Below, in pieces: positions 26,987 through 35,719 of a stretch of DNA of 64,000 nt. Source of the DNA: Dyadobacter sp. SG02 (GTDB taxonomy: Bacteria > Bacteroidota > Bacteroidia > Cytophagales > Spirosomataceae); the NCBI RefSeq assembly GCF_900109045.1, contig NZ_FNYL01000001.1, positions 62,001 to 126,000 on the forward strand, given 5' to 3'. Under the pieces are notes generated by a model. That model was not told the DNA's origin, did no database searches, and saw only the letters and a program-made list of their open reading frames with translations. Position 1 is the first letter of the stretch, and every line of letters begins with the position of its first letter. Position numbers and translations under genes: made by a program.

Positions 26987-27010
26987 TTAACACTACTTAA
27001 CATTAAATAG
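26987..27010. promoter_or_regulatory. Candidate response-regulator site, copy 2
   Basis: TTAACACTAC-TTAACAT-TAAATAG, 61-84 bp upstream of the GLPGLI ATG. It has the same 10-bp spaced TTAACA blocks and the same trailing AAATAG as the copy before the kinase gene. Confidence 0.55.
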
Positions 27011-27070
27011 CAGAACCTTACAAACCGTCATCTGACCTTTGATCCGTCAAATCAAAACCACGGTGACATT

Positions 27071-27847
27071 ATGAAAAAGTTTCTTTCAATGATCGCGCTG
27101 CTTTGTGCGGTCGCTCCGGACATGCTCGCACAGACCTCCGGGCAAATCAGTTACGAAGTCGTACGCAAAATTGACCAGTCACGCCTGCGCTTCATGGTGA
27201 ACGGCGAAGAGGTGAAACAGGGCGACCCCAACTTCCCGACAGACGTCCCCGATACCCGCACCATCGGGCAGAAAGTGCTTTTCGCCGGAAACTTTGTACG
27301 CGAAAACCGCGACGAGGAGAATATGATGAAAAAGGTCATTCAGGAACCAGGCGGTATGCCGCAGATGTCCAATGCCGGACGCCCGTTCGAAGAATATGCG
27401 GTGATCGACATTGCAGGTCAGAAAGTCCTGACATTCGTGACCGTCGGGAAAGACAAGGAATCCCATACCTACAAAACCGAAGCACCGATCGAAGCGACAA
27501 GCGGCTGGCAGCTCACCCAGCAGACCAAAAAAATCGCAGGTTACTCCTGTCAGAAAGCGGTGGTCAACTATCACAAAGAGCCTTATGCGGTCTGGTTTAC
27601 GACCGAATTGCCATTCCGCTATTCACCGGTGCCCGGCCTTACGCCTGAAAAGGGCGTTGTGCTACTGGTAGAAGGAAGCCGTGAGCAGTTCAGGGCTACG
27701 AAAGTGAGCCTGGGCAAAGTCGACGACAAAGCAGTAATGCCCGATGCGGAGGCCGAAAGTGTCAGTGCGGAGCAAATGACGGACATCCGCCAGAAAGCGA
27801 TAGCCGATTTTCACCAAAAAATGGGACCCGGCGGTGGAGGCATTTAA
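27071..27847 (+). CDS. GLPGLI family protein
   Basis: 258 aa with a signal peptide ending at LAQ (residue 21). The family opens with GQISYEVVRKID and continues with KIAGYSCQKAVV...YAVWFTTELPFRYSPVPGL, where PVPGL stands at the place of the GLPGL motif. GLPGLI proteins are exported proteins of unknown function, almost always encoded next to an outer-membrane beta-barrel protein, and sometimes tied to metal stress. Here the barrel gene overlaps its end by 14 bp. A motif shared with the neighbouring kinase promoter lies upstream. Confidence 0.9.
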   Translation: MKKFLSMIALLCAVAPDMLAQTSGQISYEVVRKIDQSRLRFMVNGEEVKQGDPNFPTDVPDTRTIGQKVLFAGNFVRENRDEENMMKKVIQEPGGMPQMSNAGRPFEEYAVIDIAGQKVLTFVTVGKDKESHTYKTEAPIEATSGWQLTQQTKKIAGYSCQKAVVNYHKEPYAVWFTTELPFRYSPVPGLTPEKGVVLLVEGSREQFRATKVSLGKVDDKAVMPDAEAESVSAEQMTDIRQKAIADFHQKMGPGGGGI

Positions 27848-30605
27848 ACTGATATGCTGCCTCCTGCTGCTCTCGCTGTCGCCCCTGTTTGCCCAGAAAG
27901 TCACCCCGGCAGGCGAGATCAGCGGTATCGTGCTCGATTCGGCCTCGCGCAAGCCCCTGCGCATCGCATCCGTGTCGCTCCTGCACGCACGCGACTCCGC
28001 ATACGTAACCGCAACGACCACGGGCGGCGAGGGCGATTTCCGGTTTAAAAAGGTCGCGCCGGGCCTGTACCGGCTGCTGGTCACATTTATGGGTTACAAA
28101 AATATTTCCATGCCCATTACCGTGGTCCGCGATGCCCCGCTGGACGTCGGGGAGCTGCTCATGACCGAGCAGGGCACGCAGCTTAACGAGATCGTCATCA
28201 AACAGGAACGAGCGCCTGTGACGATTAGACAGGATACCATTGAATTCAATGCAGGCTCGTTCAAAACGCAACCTAATGCGCAAGTGGAGGAACTGCTGCG
28301 CAAATTGCCGGGCGTGGAGGTGGCACGTGACGGCTCCATCAAAGCCAACGGCCAGGCCGTGAACAAAGTACTCGTGGATGGCAAGCCGTTTTTTGGCAAC
28401 GATCCCAAAATGGCGACCCGCAACCTGCCTGCGGATATTGTCGACAAGGTGCAGATGTACGATCAGTCGTCCGACCAATCGCAGTTTTCGGGTGTAGACG
28501 ACGGCGACCGCGAGCGGACGATCAACATTACCATCAAGAAAGACAAAGGCAAAGGCTATTTCGGGCAAAACGCGCTGGGGGCAGGGCCCAAAAGCGGCGA
28601 ACAATCGGCGCGGTACGAGGCTAAGTTGAATGTAAACCGTTTCAACAACCACAATGGCGGGCCTAACCGGCAGATTTCGGTGATCGGGCAGGCCAACAAC
28701 CTCAACCAGCAGAATTTTAATCTTTCCGAAGGCGGCGGCGGGCCGCAATTCATTGGCCAGCCGGGCGGTGGCGACGGCGGACCTGTGGCGCCTTCCAATA
28801 TCACCGAAGTAGCCGCATTAGGTGCCAACTACCGGACCGAAAGCAATACCGTGAAATGGGGGAAACGCCCCGAAATGGCTGCCAGCTATTTCGCCAGCCG
28901 CGCGGTGACCACGACCGACCAGCAAAGTCATCGCGAAAACATTCTGCCGGGCCAGTCGTTCCTCACGGATCAACACAATTATTCCAAAAATACATTGCTC
29001 ACGCACCGTATCAACGGCCGTTTCGACCTGCCTATCGACTCGCTGACCAGCCTGCGGTTCACGCCCAATATCAGTTTCCAGACGAAAGATTTGCTCACTC
29101 AAAGCGACAGTTATTCCTACCGTTCACCAGCGGATTCCCTCAACCGGGGGCTTACCCGTTACGACCTCGACGGAACCGGACTGAATGGTTATAATAACCT
29201 TTTGCTCATGCGGAAATTCAGAAAGGAAGGCCGGTCGCTTTCCGCAAACCTCAACTCAACCCTGACCACAGGCAATACAACGGCTTACAACCGATCGGTC
29301 AACACTTTTTTCGACACATTGACCACCCAACCCAGGCAACGCATCGACCAGCGGAATGCACAGGACCAGTTTTCTATGCAAAACACTGTGACCGTATCGT
29401 TTACAGAACCCATTTCTTTCACCAAAAAACTGGAATTCAGGTATGCTTACAGCAACAATTTTGCAAAGCTGCTTCGGAATGTGGTTAATAAAACCGAGGA
29501 AACGGATCAGTACGACCAGCCTGATGGCTCTCTGAGCAGGAATTTTGCCAATACCTTCGAAACCAACCGCCTCGGCGCCACTTTTCAGACGCGGCGTTTG
29601 CGCTACACCATCGCGTTGGGCGGGGATGCGCAGCTGGCATCGCTGCGACCGGTCGACAGATCGACAGACGCCGGTTATCAAACGCTACACACCTATTTCA
29701 TGCCGAATGCGCTTTTTTCGTACACTTTCCGGGGGAACAGGAACCTGCGGCTGCAATACCGGACGCGCGTCGTTTCACCGGGCATTACCCAGCTGATACC
29801 CGTCGCGGACAATTCGAACCCGCTTAATATCAGCATCGGAAACCCGGCATTGCGCCCCGAATACTACCATAATGTTACGCTCACATTCAGCACATCGTCG
29901 CGAGGCGGGACGGATAACCTGTTTGTTTTTGGCAGTTTCAACCAAAGCAACAATCGCATCGGAGTTTCCACGCGCACCGACGATTCGGGTGTGCAGGTTA
30001 CGACGCCGATCAATACACGAGGATTTATGTCGGGAAACGGGTTTGTAGGGCTAAGCAAAAAGATCGAGCCACTGCGGCTGTCGGTTAACCTGAGCACGCA
30101 GGGAAGCATTGCACGCAATACGAACACGATCAATGACCTGGATAACGTTACCACATCCACTTCCCTCGGGCAGGGCATTCGTCTGCAGTCCGATTACAAC
30201 GGCCGGATCGACTACGGGCTGAGCGCACGCATTACTTACCAGCAGGCGCGGTACTCGCTGTTATCCCAACAAAATATGCAGTACTGGTCGCAATATGCCA
30301 CAGGCGATGTGCATTGGCAGCTCCCAGGCAATTTGGTTATCACAACAGACCTTACCTACACCGGCAACACCGGTCGCGCCGAGGGATACAACCAGCGTTT
30401 CCTGCTCTGGAATGCGTCCATTGCGAAACAATTTCTTCGCACGAAGCAAGCCGAGGTGCGGTTGCAGGTGTTCGACCTGCTCAACCAGAACCGCAGCCTC
30501 GTACGGAACACTGGCGACGCCTATATCGAAGACGTCCGCAGCCGGGTATTAAAGCGGTATTTCCTGATCAGCCTGGTGTATAATCTCCGAAAATTCGGGG
30601 TGTGA
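27834..30605 (+). CDS. TonB-receptor-like outer-membrane beta-barrel protein
   Basis: 923 aa from GTG 27834, inside the end of the GLPGLI gene; the start gives a fitting signal peptide (LICCLLLLSLSPLFAQ), and no ATG is available nearby. A CarboxypepD_reg-like domain lies at about 27-110 (ISGIVLDSASRKPLRIASVS). A plug-like part (about 125-240) has VEELLRKLPGVEVARDGSIK and VNKVLVDGKPFFG. The rest is a large beta-barrel of the outer membrane beta-barrel family. The 14-bp overlap suggests translational coupling to GLPGLI. Probably a transporter or a partner in export of GLPGLI-linked material; substrate unknown. Confidence 0.88.
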   Translation: MEAFKLICCLLLLSLSPLFAQKVTPAGEISGIVLDSASRKPLRIASVSLLHARDSAYVTATTTGGEGDFRFKKVAPGLYRLLVTFMGYKNISMPITVVRDAPLDVGELLMTEQGTQLNEIVIKQERAPVTIRQDTIEFNAGSFKTQPNAQVEELLRKLPGVEVARDGSIKANGQAVNKVLVDGKPFFGNDPKMATRNLPADIVDKVQMYDQSSDQSQFSGVDDGDRERTINITIKKDKGKGYFGQNALGAGPKSGEQSARYEAKLNVNRFNNHNGGPNRQISVIGQANNLNQQNFNLSEGGGGPQFIGQPGGGDGGPVAPSNITEVAALGANYRTESNTVKWGKRPEMAASYFASRAVTTTDQQSHRENILPGQSFLTDQHNYSKNTLLTHRINGRFDLPIDSLTSLRFTPNISFQTKDLLTQSDSYSYRSPADSLNRGLTRYDLDGTGLNGYNNLLLMRKFRKEGRSLSANLNSTLTTGNTTAYNRSVNTFFDTLTTQPRQRIDQRNAQDQFSMQNTVTVSFTEPISFTKKLEFRYAYSNNFAKLLRNVVNKTEETDQYDQPDGSLSRNFANTFETNRLGATFQTRRLRYTIALGGDAQLASLRPVDRSTDAGYQTLHTYFMPNALFSYTFRGNRNLRLQYRTRVVSPGITQLIPVADNSNPLNISIGNPALRPEYYHNVTLTFSTSSRGGTDNLFVFGSFNQSNNRIGVSTRTDDSGVQVTTPINTRGFMSGNGFVGLSKKIEPLRLSVNLSTQGSIARNTNTINDLDNVTTSTSLGQGIRLQSDYNGRIDYGLSARITYQQARYSLLSQQNMQYWSQYATGDVHWQLPGNLVITTDLTYTGNTGRAEGYNQRFLLWNASIAKQFLRTKQAEVRLQVFDLLNQNRSLVRNTGDAYIEDVRSRVLKRYFLISLVYNLRKFGV

Positions 30606-30607
30606 AG

Positions 30608-31861
30608 TTATTGCTTACCCACCACCAGGCGGCCTGTTACCTCGCCGGTGCCGGTGAGCAGATAATAGTAGGTACCCGGGGCAAGCTTCGAAATATCGAG
30701 CGGCTGGCTGTCCGAAGTAACCCGGCCCGACAATGCAACTTTTCCGTTAACGTCGGTCAGCCTGAACTCGCCACCACCGGCAGCCAGCCCGTTCGCCAGC
30801 GTTACATGACCGACTGACGGATTGGGATACACAAAAAAATTCCTGCGGGGAACCGTCTGCCGCGGCACTTCAATGGACGGACCCACGGAAGTACTGATCA
30901 GCCCTTTCTGCGTGGCAACATACAGGCGTCCGTTCGTATATGCGAGGCCGTAAGTGTAATAGCCTGCCAGCGTGTCAACCGTCGTCCATGCCTCCGAAAG
31001 TGGAGCGGCAACGGGTCGGCTGTAAACGATGGAATGATTTTCACCGAAGTTCACCGCTGCGTAAATATGCGTGGCATTGGACGTTGCCCGCGAAACGCTC
31101 CCGTGCCGCATACTTGCGGGCACATGCGTCCAGGTAACGCCCCCGTCGCTGCTCGCGTAGGCTTTGGAATTGGTAAATGCCCAGATATGCTGCTTCGTTT
31201 GCACAAAATCGAAGGTTGTCAGGCCGGGAAGAATGCGGCCGCCATGGTAACGGATCTCCCATTCGGCCGTTTGGTCATCCAAAACCGCGAGCGTGCCGTT
31301 GGCGCCCATCCCGCCGATGAGGCTACTGTCGGTGTTGATAATGGCGTTGAAACTGTAACTGCTCCCGAAATCGAGCCCTTTGTTGAATGCAGTCCAGGCA
31401 GTGCCGGCCGCATTGAGCTGCTGGATACCCTGGTCGTCGGTGGCGATGTACAGGCTCCCTTTTCTTTCGGCAAACCGCATGGGCGCGGCGCCGGAAAAGC
31501 CCTGGGATGCAAAGCGCCAGCTTTTACCATTATCGGCGCTTTCATAAATGCCCTTTCCGTAACCGGTGGCGTACAGCTTGCCTTTGAAGCTGATGAGGTC
31601 GTCGATTCCCTCGGGTGCGGGATTGAATTTAGTGGATGCGGCCCACGAGGAACCCCAGCGATTGGCTACAAATACCTGGTTAGCGCTCGCTGCGTGGAGT
31701 TTTCCGCCAATGTTGCGTATGGCGTAAATGTCCGTGAACGGGACTTGTTTCTCTACATTCCAAATGCGGTCGCGCGACGCTACGCCGGGCGTCGTCGGAT
31801 CACGCTGCGCGAATGCATTTTGACAGAAAAATAAGCTGAGAATGAGAAATCCGATTTTCAT
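30608..31861 (-). CDS. T9SS-secreted BNR/sortilin-like propeller protein
   Basis: 417 aa with a signal peptide ending at FAQ (residue 19). Immediately after it comes TTPGVAS, a single copy of the pentapeptide that is repeated in the GH95 protein. The middle (about 30-330) has repeated blades with Asp-box-like YESADNGKSWRF and ASSDGGVTWTHVP. The last about 75 residues are a T9SS type A sorting domain (NFFVYPNPSVGHVTLANG...ISKLAPGTYYYLLTG). Exported to the surface or medium; ligand or enzymatic role unknown. It converges with the barrel gene, with 2 bp between. Confidence 0.85.
   Translation of the reverse strand: MKIGFLILSLFFCQNAFAQRDPTTPGVASRDRIWNVEKQVPFTDIYAIRNIGGKLHAASANQVFVANRWGSSWAASTKFNPAPEGIDDLISFKGKLYATGYGKGIYESADNGKSWRFASQGFSGAAPMRFAERKGSLYIATDDQGIQQLNAAGTAWTAFNKGLDFGSSYSFNAIINTDSSLIGGMGANGTLAVLDDQTAEWEIRYHGGRILPGLTTFDFVQTKQHIWAFTNSKAYASSDGGVTWTHVPASMRHGSVSRATSNATHIYAAVNFGENHSIVYSRPVAAPLSEAWTTVDTLAGYYTYGLAYTNGRLYVATQKGLISTSVGPSIEVPRQTVPRRNFFVYPNPSVGHVTLANGLAAGGGEFRLTDVNGKVALSGRVTSDSQPLDISKLAPGTYYYLLTGTGEVTGRLVVGKQ
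31779..31797. repeat. Single unit of the GVATP minisatellite
   Basis: CTACGCCGGGCGTC here matches the core of the 15-bp unit in the GH95 gene and codes T-P-G-V-A directly after a signal peptide, the same place as in GH95. Confidence 0.6.
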
Positions 31862-32189
31862 GGCTGATCAATGTTGTTTAAAACATTATGTCTCGAAAGC
31901 CATGGAAATGGTTCGCAGGGGATTGAGTGAACGGTATCAGTTGCCGCATTTGAACGACAAAAAGCGTGTTATGGCAGCCCCATGACACGCTTCTACACTA
32001 CTGTTCGTTTATCGGCTTATTATTCTTTCTTGAATCGACGTGTTTTGTGCCGTTATGATCGGATTTTCAACTACCATTCTGACCATCAGATAACTAGTAG
32101 TTTCACGCTCTCACACAACGTAAAATTAGTTCTATAATACAAATAACAAATATTTCTAACCTATTTTTTTGTAAAATAACAGGGAGCCG
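31862..32189. other. Intergenic region without a gene
   Basis: 328 bp between two minus-strand genes. The only clear structure is the hairpin at 31958-31992. No ORF, promoter consensus or repeat was recognised in the rest, which is AT-rich near 32110-32175. Confidence 0.7.
31958..31992 (-). terminator. Hairpin, probable terminator of the AraC gene
   Basis: A 13-bp stem with one mismatch (AAGCGTGTTATGG / CCATGACACGCTT) and a 5-nt loop, followed on the minus strand by TTT-rich sequence. It is about 200 bp downstream of the AraC stop. Confidence 0.6.
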
Positions 32190-33188
32190 TCACTTGCGGG
32201 CGTCGCGGGGGAGGTAACCGAATTTTTTCTTGAATGCGGCAGTGAAATGCTGGGGATTTTTGTAGCCGGAAATGGCCGCTATTTCGCCGATCGAGAGTAC
32301 CGAGCCGGGGTCCAGAATGTGGCGGCGGGCTTCTTCCAGTCGGGTATCGCTGATGTACCCGAAAATGGTCGTACCAAAGAGTTCCTTAAAACCCTCCTGC
32401 AACTTCGTACGGTTAAGTCCCGCGACGCGAGCGAGCTCTTCGATGGAAAACGGGTCGTCGATATGGCGCAGCAGGAGGTCTTTTACTTCATACAACTTAT
32501 CGATATCCGACCGTTTCAGGTTTTTCCTACCGTCTTCGCCCGCATTGATCTGGCTGATCTGCAAAGTCAGCAGCTCCACCACCTTGGCTTCCACAAAAAG
32601 CTTTTTCAGCGAACCGGTATACGGGCAATCGCGGACTTCGGCCAGTAACCTGTTCATGGCAGGCGTGATCGGAAAGCTGCGGTTACCCATTACCGCCGGG
32701 TGGTTCTTTTCGATATTCTTTCCAAAGTCACGGAGCACTTCAAGATCGTTGTGAAAGAGCCTGCGCAGGAAATCAACCGAAAGCTCGATCTCCACGCTGT
32801 AAGACAATGGTTTTTTGAGGTAATGCAAATGGCCTTTCAGCGCGGGGTAAAAAAGCAATGAATGCGTTCCGCCGTAAATGATCGTGTCGATTTCCGATTG
32901 GGCTTTGGGAAAATAGAGGCAGCCGGCAGTCGACAGCTCGAAATGCATTTGCAGGTACGGAAAATCGCTTTCGATAATCTGCACGAGATCATGGTCGAGC
33001 GCCCCTTCGATCATCGAGAAGATCATACCCGGACAAAAGATCCGGTGAATACGGGAATGAATGCCCAGGTAATCGTACTCGTATTTCTCCTCCCATATTC
33101 CCGACCGCTCGTCCACACCGAATCCTTCGGAATATCCCCGCTCGTAGTTGAGTTCTGCAAATTCTTCCGATCTGAATACGATTTTCAT
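32190..33188 (-). CDS. AraC-family transcriptional regulator
   Basis: 332 aa from ATG 33188. The N-terminal about 230 residues are a ligand-sensing part of the type found in siderophore or metabolite regulators (PchR-like layout, inference). The C-terminal DNA-binding domain has two HTH motifs: PFSIEELARVAGLNRTKLQEGF and SIGEIAAISGYKNPQHFTAAFKK. It is divergent from a TonB receptor operon, so it probably senses the receptor's substrate and activates the operon. A direct repeat with the 21-bp spacing typical of AraC half-sites lies between the two genes. Confidence 0.92.
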   Translation of the reverse strand: MKIVFRSEEFAELNYERGYSEGFGVDERSGIWEEKYEYDYLGIHSRIHRIFCPGMIFSMIEGALDHDLVQIIESDFPYLQMHFELSTAGCLYFPKAQSEIDTIIYGGTHSLLFYPALKGHLHYLKKPLSYSVEIELSVDFLRRLFHNDLEVLRDFGKNIEKNHPAVMGNRSFPITPAMNRLLAEVRDCPYTGSLKKLFVEAKVVELLTLQISQINAGEDGRKNLKRSDIDKLYEVKDLLLRHIDDPFSIEELARVAGLNRTKLQEGFKELFGTTIFGYISDTRLEEARRHILDPGSVLSIGEIAAISGYKNPQHFTAAFKKKFGYLPRDARK

Positions 33189-33198
33189 CAAACTCTGT

Positions 33199-33227
33199 TT
33201 TTGGCGGCATTAATACTGCTTTTGGCG
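33199..33227. promoter_or_regulatory. Direct repeat, candidate AraC-type operator
   Basis: TTTTGGCG occurs at 33199-33206 and again at 33220-33227, exactly 21 bp apart, in the intergenic region between the AraC gene and the TonB receptor. The -7 element of the receptor lies 26 bp further on. Confidence 0.5.
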
Positions 33228-33252
33228 TTAACCGCACCCGGGGCCGGATCGG

Positions 33253-33260
33253 TACATTTG
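33253..33260 (+). promoter_or_regulatory. -7 element of the TonB receptor/PepSY operon
   Basis: TACATTTG matches TAnnTTTG, 45 bp before the TTG start of the receptor gene. Confidence 0.5.
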
Positions 33261-33304
33261 CCGTTATTTTTAAACAGTCTTAATTAAGTAAAAGTAATAC
33301 AGCG

Positions 33305-35692
33305 TTGAAACCTTTCCTCCTCTTACTAAGATTTTTTGTGGCCATGACGCTCGTATTGCCATTAACCATCTATGCACAAGACACTTACAAAATAAAAGGA
33401 ATTATAAAGGACAATCGCGGCGAACCATTGATCGGGGCCTCCGTCGCCATCGATGGAATGGACCTCCATGAAATTACCAATGAAAAGGGACAATTCACAT
33501 TGGCCGTTCCGCGCCGGAACAGCTATGCCGTGAGTGCCCAACACATCGGTTTCAAGCGGGTAACCCGAACGGTACCCTTCGCCCATATCGGCGACCCGGT
33601 CACATTGGTATTACCGGACGACCAGACGCAGCTTTCGGAAGTGCAGGTAACCGGCCGCAGCGAGACCCAGGAAGCCAGGTTACAACCCATTAAAGCCGAG
33701 GTAATCAATACCAAGGCCGTTCAGGAACAGCCTTCTACACTCGTGGAACTCATGAACCGCTCGGCGGGCATCCGTATCCGGCAAACCGGCGGGCTCGGGT
33801 CCAATGCAGGTCTCATGATGAACGGGTTCCAGGACCGGGCGATCAAGAATTTCAAGGATGGTATTCCAATGGATTACCTCGGTGCGGGCTACAACATCGC
33901 GCTCGTACCTGTGAACATGCTGGAACGCGTGGAGGTGTACAAGGGCGTGCTACCCACGAGCCTGGGCGCGGATGCGCTGGGCGGGGCGGTCAACCTGGTG
34001 ACGAAGAAGTCGCTGTACCGGTATGCCGAAGCATCCTGGGAAATGGCTTCGTTCAATACGCACCGTGCATCCTTGAATGGGCTCTATACCGATACTACCC
34101 GGCATTTCTTCATCGGCGCGGACGCATTCCTGAACCGTTCCGACAACAACTACAAAGTAGATGTAACGGTTACCGACCACGAAACCGCTGCACGCAGCGA
34201 AGCGCAAGTGCGGCTTTTCCATAATCAATTCACGAATTATTATGCCGAAGCTTACGGCGGCCTCACGGGTTTGCGCTGGGCGGATGAATTGCGTGTAGGT
34301 GTAACATGGTTCCGTATTAACCGGCAAAATCAATACGGCTCGTCGATGTCGCAGCCCTTCGGTGCGGCGGTGAGCAGGCAGTACTCGGTGATCCCTACCC
34401 TGCGCTACCGGAAAACCTTCAACCGGCTGAGTCTGGACCAGTTCCTGACCGTGAGCGACATTCATACCCAGCAGGTAGATACCGTCCGAGGCACTTACGA
34501 CTGGTTTGGCAATTTCATCCCCAGCCCGTCGCGGATGGGCGAGGTGTCGGCAAACGGCAGTCTTTCCGACATTACATTTTCCTACTTCACTTCGCGGACA
34601 AACATCGGTTATCACCTCGACGACGCGCACAAACTGGAAGTCAATGTGGTGTCGACCAACATCAGCCGGGACGGACACGACCCGCGGGGCCTGAAAATGC
34701 CCGAAACCGGCCAGGACATTCTTTCGCTGCCTGCCAAATATTACAAGTTCGTCGGCGCGGCCGGGTTGCAGTCTGTTTTCATGAATGAGAAGCTAACCAA
34801 TAACCTGATCGGCAAGTTTTACTATTACAATACTTCGACTATCAATGTGGATGTGTGGGGCACCGCATTGGGCGAGCACCGTTTTGTTTCGAACAGCAAC
34901 TTCGGGATCGCGGAAGCATTAAAATTTGCATTGACACCCGGGACGTTTTTCAGGGTTTCGGCCGAGGCGGCCACGCGGCTGCCCGAACAGGACGAAATGT
35001 TTGGCGACGGGAATTTCCACCGTTCCAACTTTCTGCTCAAACCGGAAAAGAGCATCAATATCAATGCCGGGTTCCGCACGGAGAAGCGCAATGCTTACAA
35101 CCTGGAAATCAACACCTTTTACCGCATTACCCGCGACCTGATCATCAAGGTGCCGGTGGATTTTATTTTTACCCAAAACAAAAACGTCAGCGATGTAAAG
35201 GGCCTTGGCGTCGAAGCCGATCTGAATGTGAATTTCACCCGTTGGCTACGCGCGAACGGCAATTTTACCTACCAGGATTTCAGGCTGTTCGATACGGGGA
35301 ACCAGCTGCTGGAAAAAGCGCGGCTGCGCAACACGCCCTATTTCTTTGCCAATCTGGGCGCCAATGCCAGTCTGGACCACATTGCGGGCAACGGAAAGCT
35401 CCAACTCTATTACTATTTCACTTTCGTACGCGAATACTACCTCGACTACATCCCCAAATCACAGGAGCCCGATGGCTTTCTCGGGTTATGGGGCAAGGCC
35501 CGCCTCGATGCTCCCAACATTGTCCCAAGCCAGGCACTGCATTCCGTAGGATTCACCTATAATCCTGTGAACGAACGGCTTGCATTCGGATTTCAGGCCA
35601 AGAATATCTTCAACACAAACGTCTACGACAACTTCCGGATCCAGAATGCCGGCCGCAGCTTTCATATCAAAGTCAATTACACCCTCAGATAA
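33305..35692 (+). CDS. TonB-dependent receptor (CarboxypepD_reg type)
   Basis: 795 aa from TTG 33305. TTG is preferred because it gives a complete signal peptide (MKPFLLLLRFFVAMTLVLPL, cleavage after YAQ); the next ATG (33344) would leave it short. A CarboxypepD_reg-like domain (about 28-110) is followed by a plug (LVELMNRSAGIRIRQTGGLG, VYKGVLPTSLGADALGGAVN) and a barrel ending in an aromatic-poor but typical HIKVNYTLR. It is the first gene of an operon with a DUF4374 lipoprotein, a PepSY protein and a small membrane protein, and lies opposite an AraC regulator. The set points to siderophore or metal-chelate uptake (inference). Confidence 0.92.
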   Translation: MKPFLLLLRFFVAMTLVLPLTIYAQDTYKIKGIIKDNRGEPLIGASVAIDGMDLHEITNEKGQFTLAVPRRNSYAVSAQHIGFKRVTRTVPFAHIGDPVTLVLPDDQTQLSEVQVTGRSETQEARLQPIKAEVINTKAVQEQPSTLVELMNRSAGIRIRQTGGLGSNAGLMMNGFQDRAIKNFKDGIPMDYLGAGYNIALVPVNMLERVEVYKGVLPTSLGADALGGAVNLVTKKSLYRYAEASWEMASFNTHRASLNGLYTDTTRHFFIGADAFLNRSDNNYKVDVTVTDHETAARSEAQVRLFHNQFTNYYAEAYGGLTGLRWADELRVGVTWFRINRQNQYGSSMSQPFGAAVSRQYSVIPTLRYRKTFNRLSLDQFLTVSDIHTQQVDTVRGTYDWFGNFIPSPSRMGEVSANGSLSDITFSYFTSRTNIGYHLDDAHKLEVNVVSTNISRDGHDPRGLKMPETGQDILSLPAKYYKFVGAAGLQSVFMNEKLTNNLIGKFYYYNTSTINVDVWGTALGEHRFVSNSNFGIAEALKFALTPGTFFRVSAEAATRLPEQDEMFGDGNFHRSNFLLKPEKSININAGFRTEKRNAYNLEINTFYRITRDLIIKVPVDFIFTQNKNVSDVKGLGVEADLNVNFTRWLRANGNFTYQDFRLFDTGNQLLEKARLRNTPYFFANLGANASLDHIAGNGKLQLYYYFTFVREYYLDYIPKSQEPDGFLGLWGKARLDAPNIVPSQALHSVGFTYNPVNERLAFGFQAKNIFNTNVYDNFRIQNAGRSFHIKVNYTLR

Positions 35693-35719
35693 ATTTTCAT
35701 CCATTTTACAATCCAGTTT

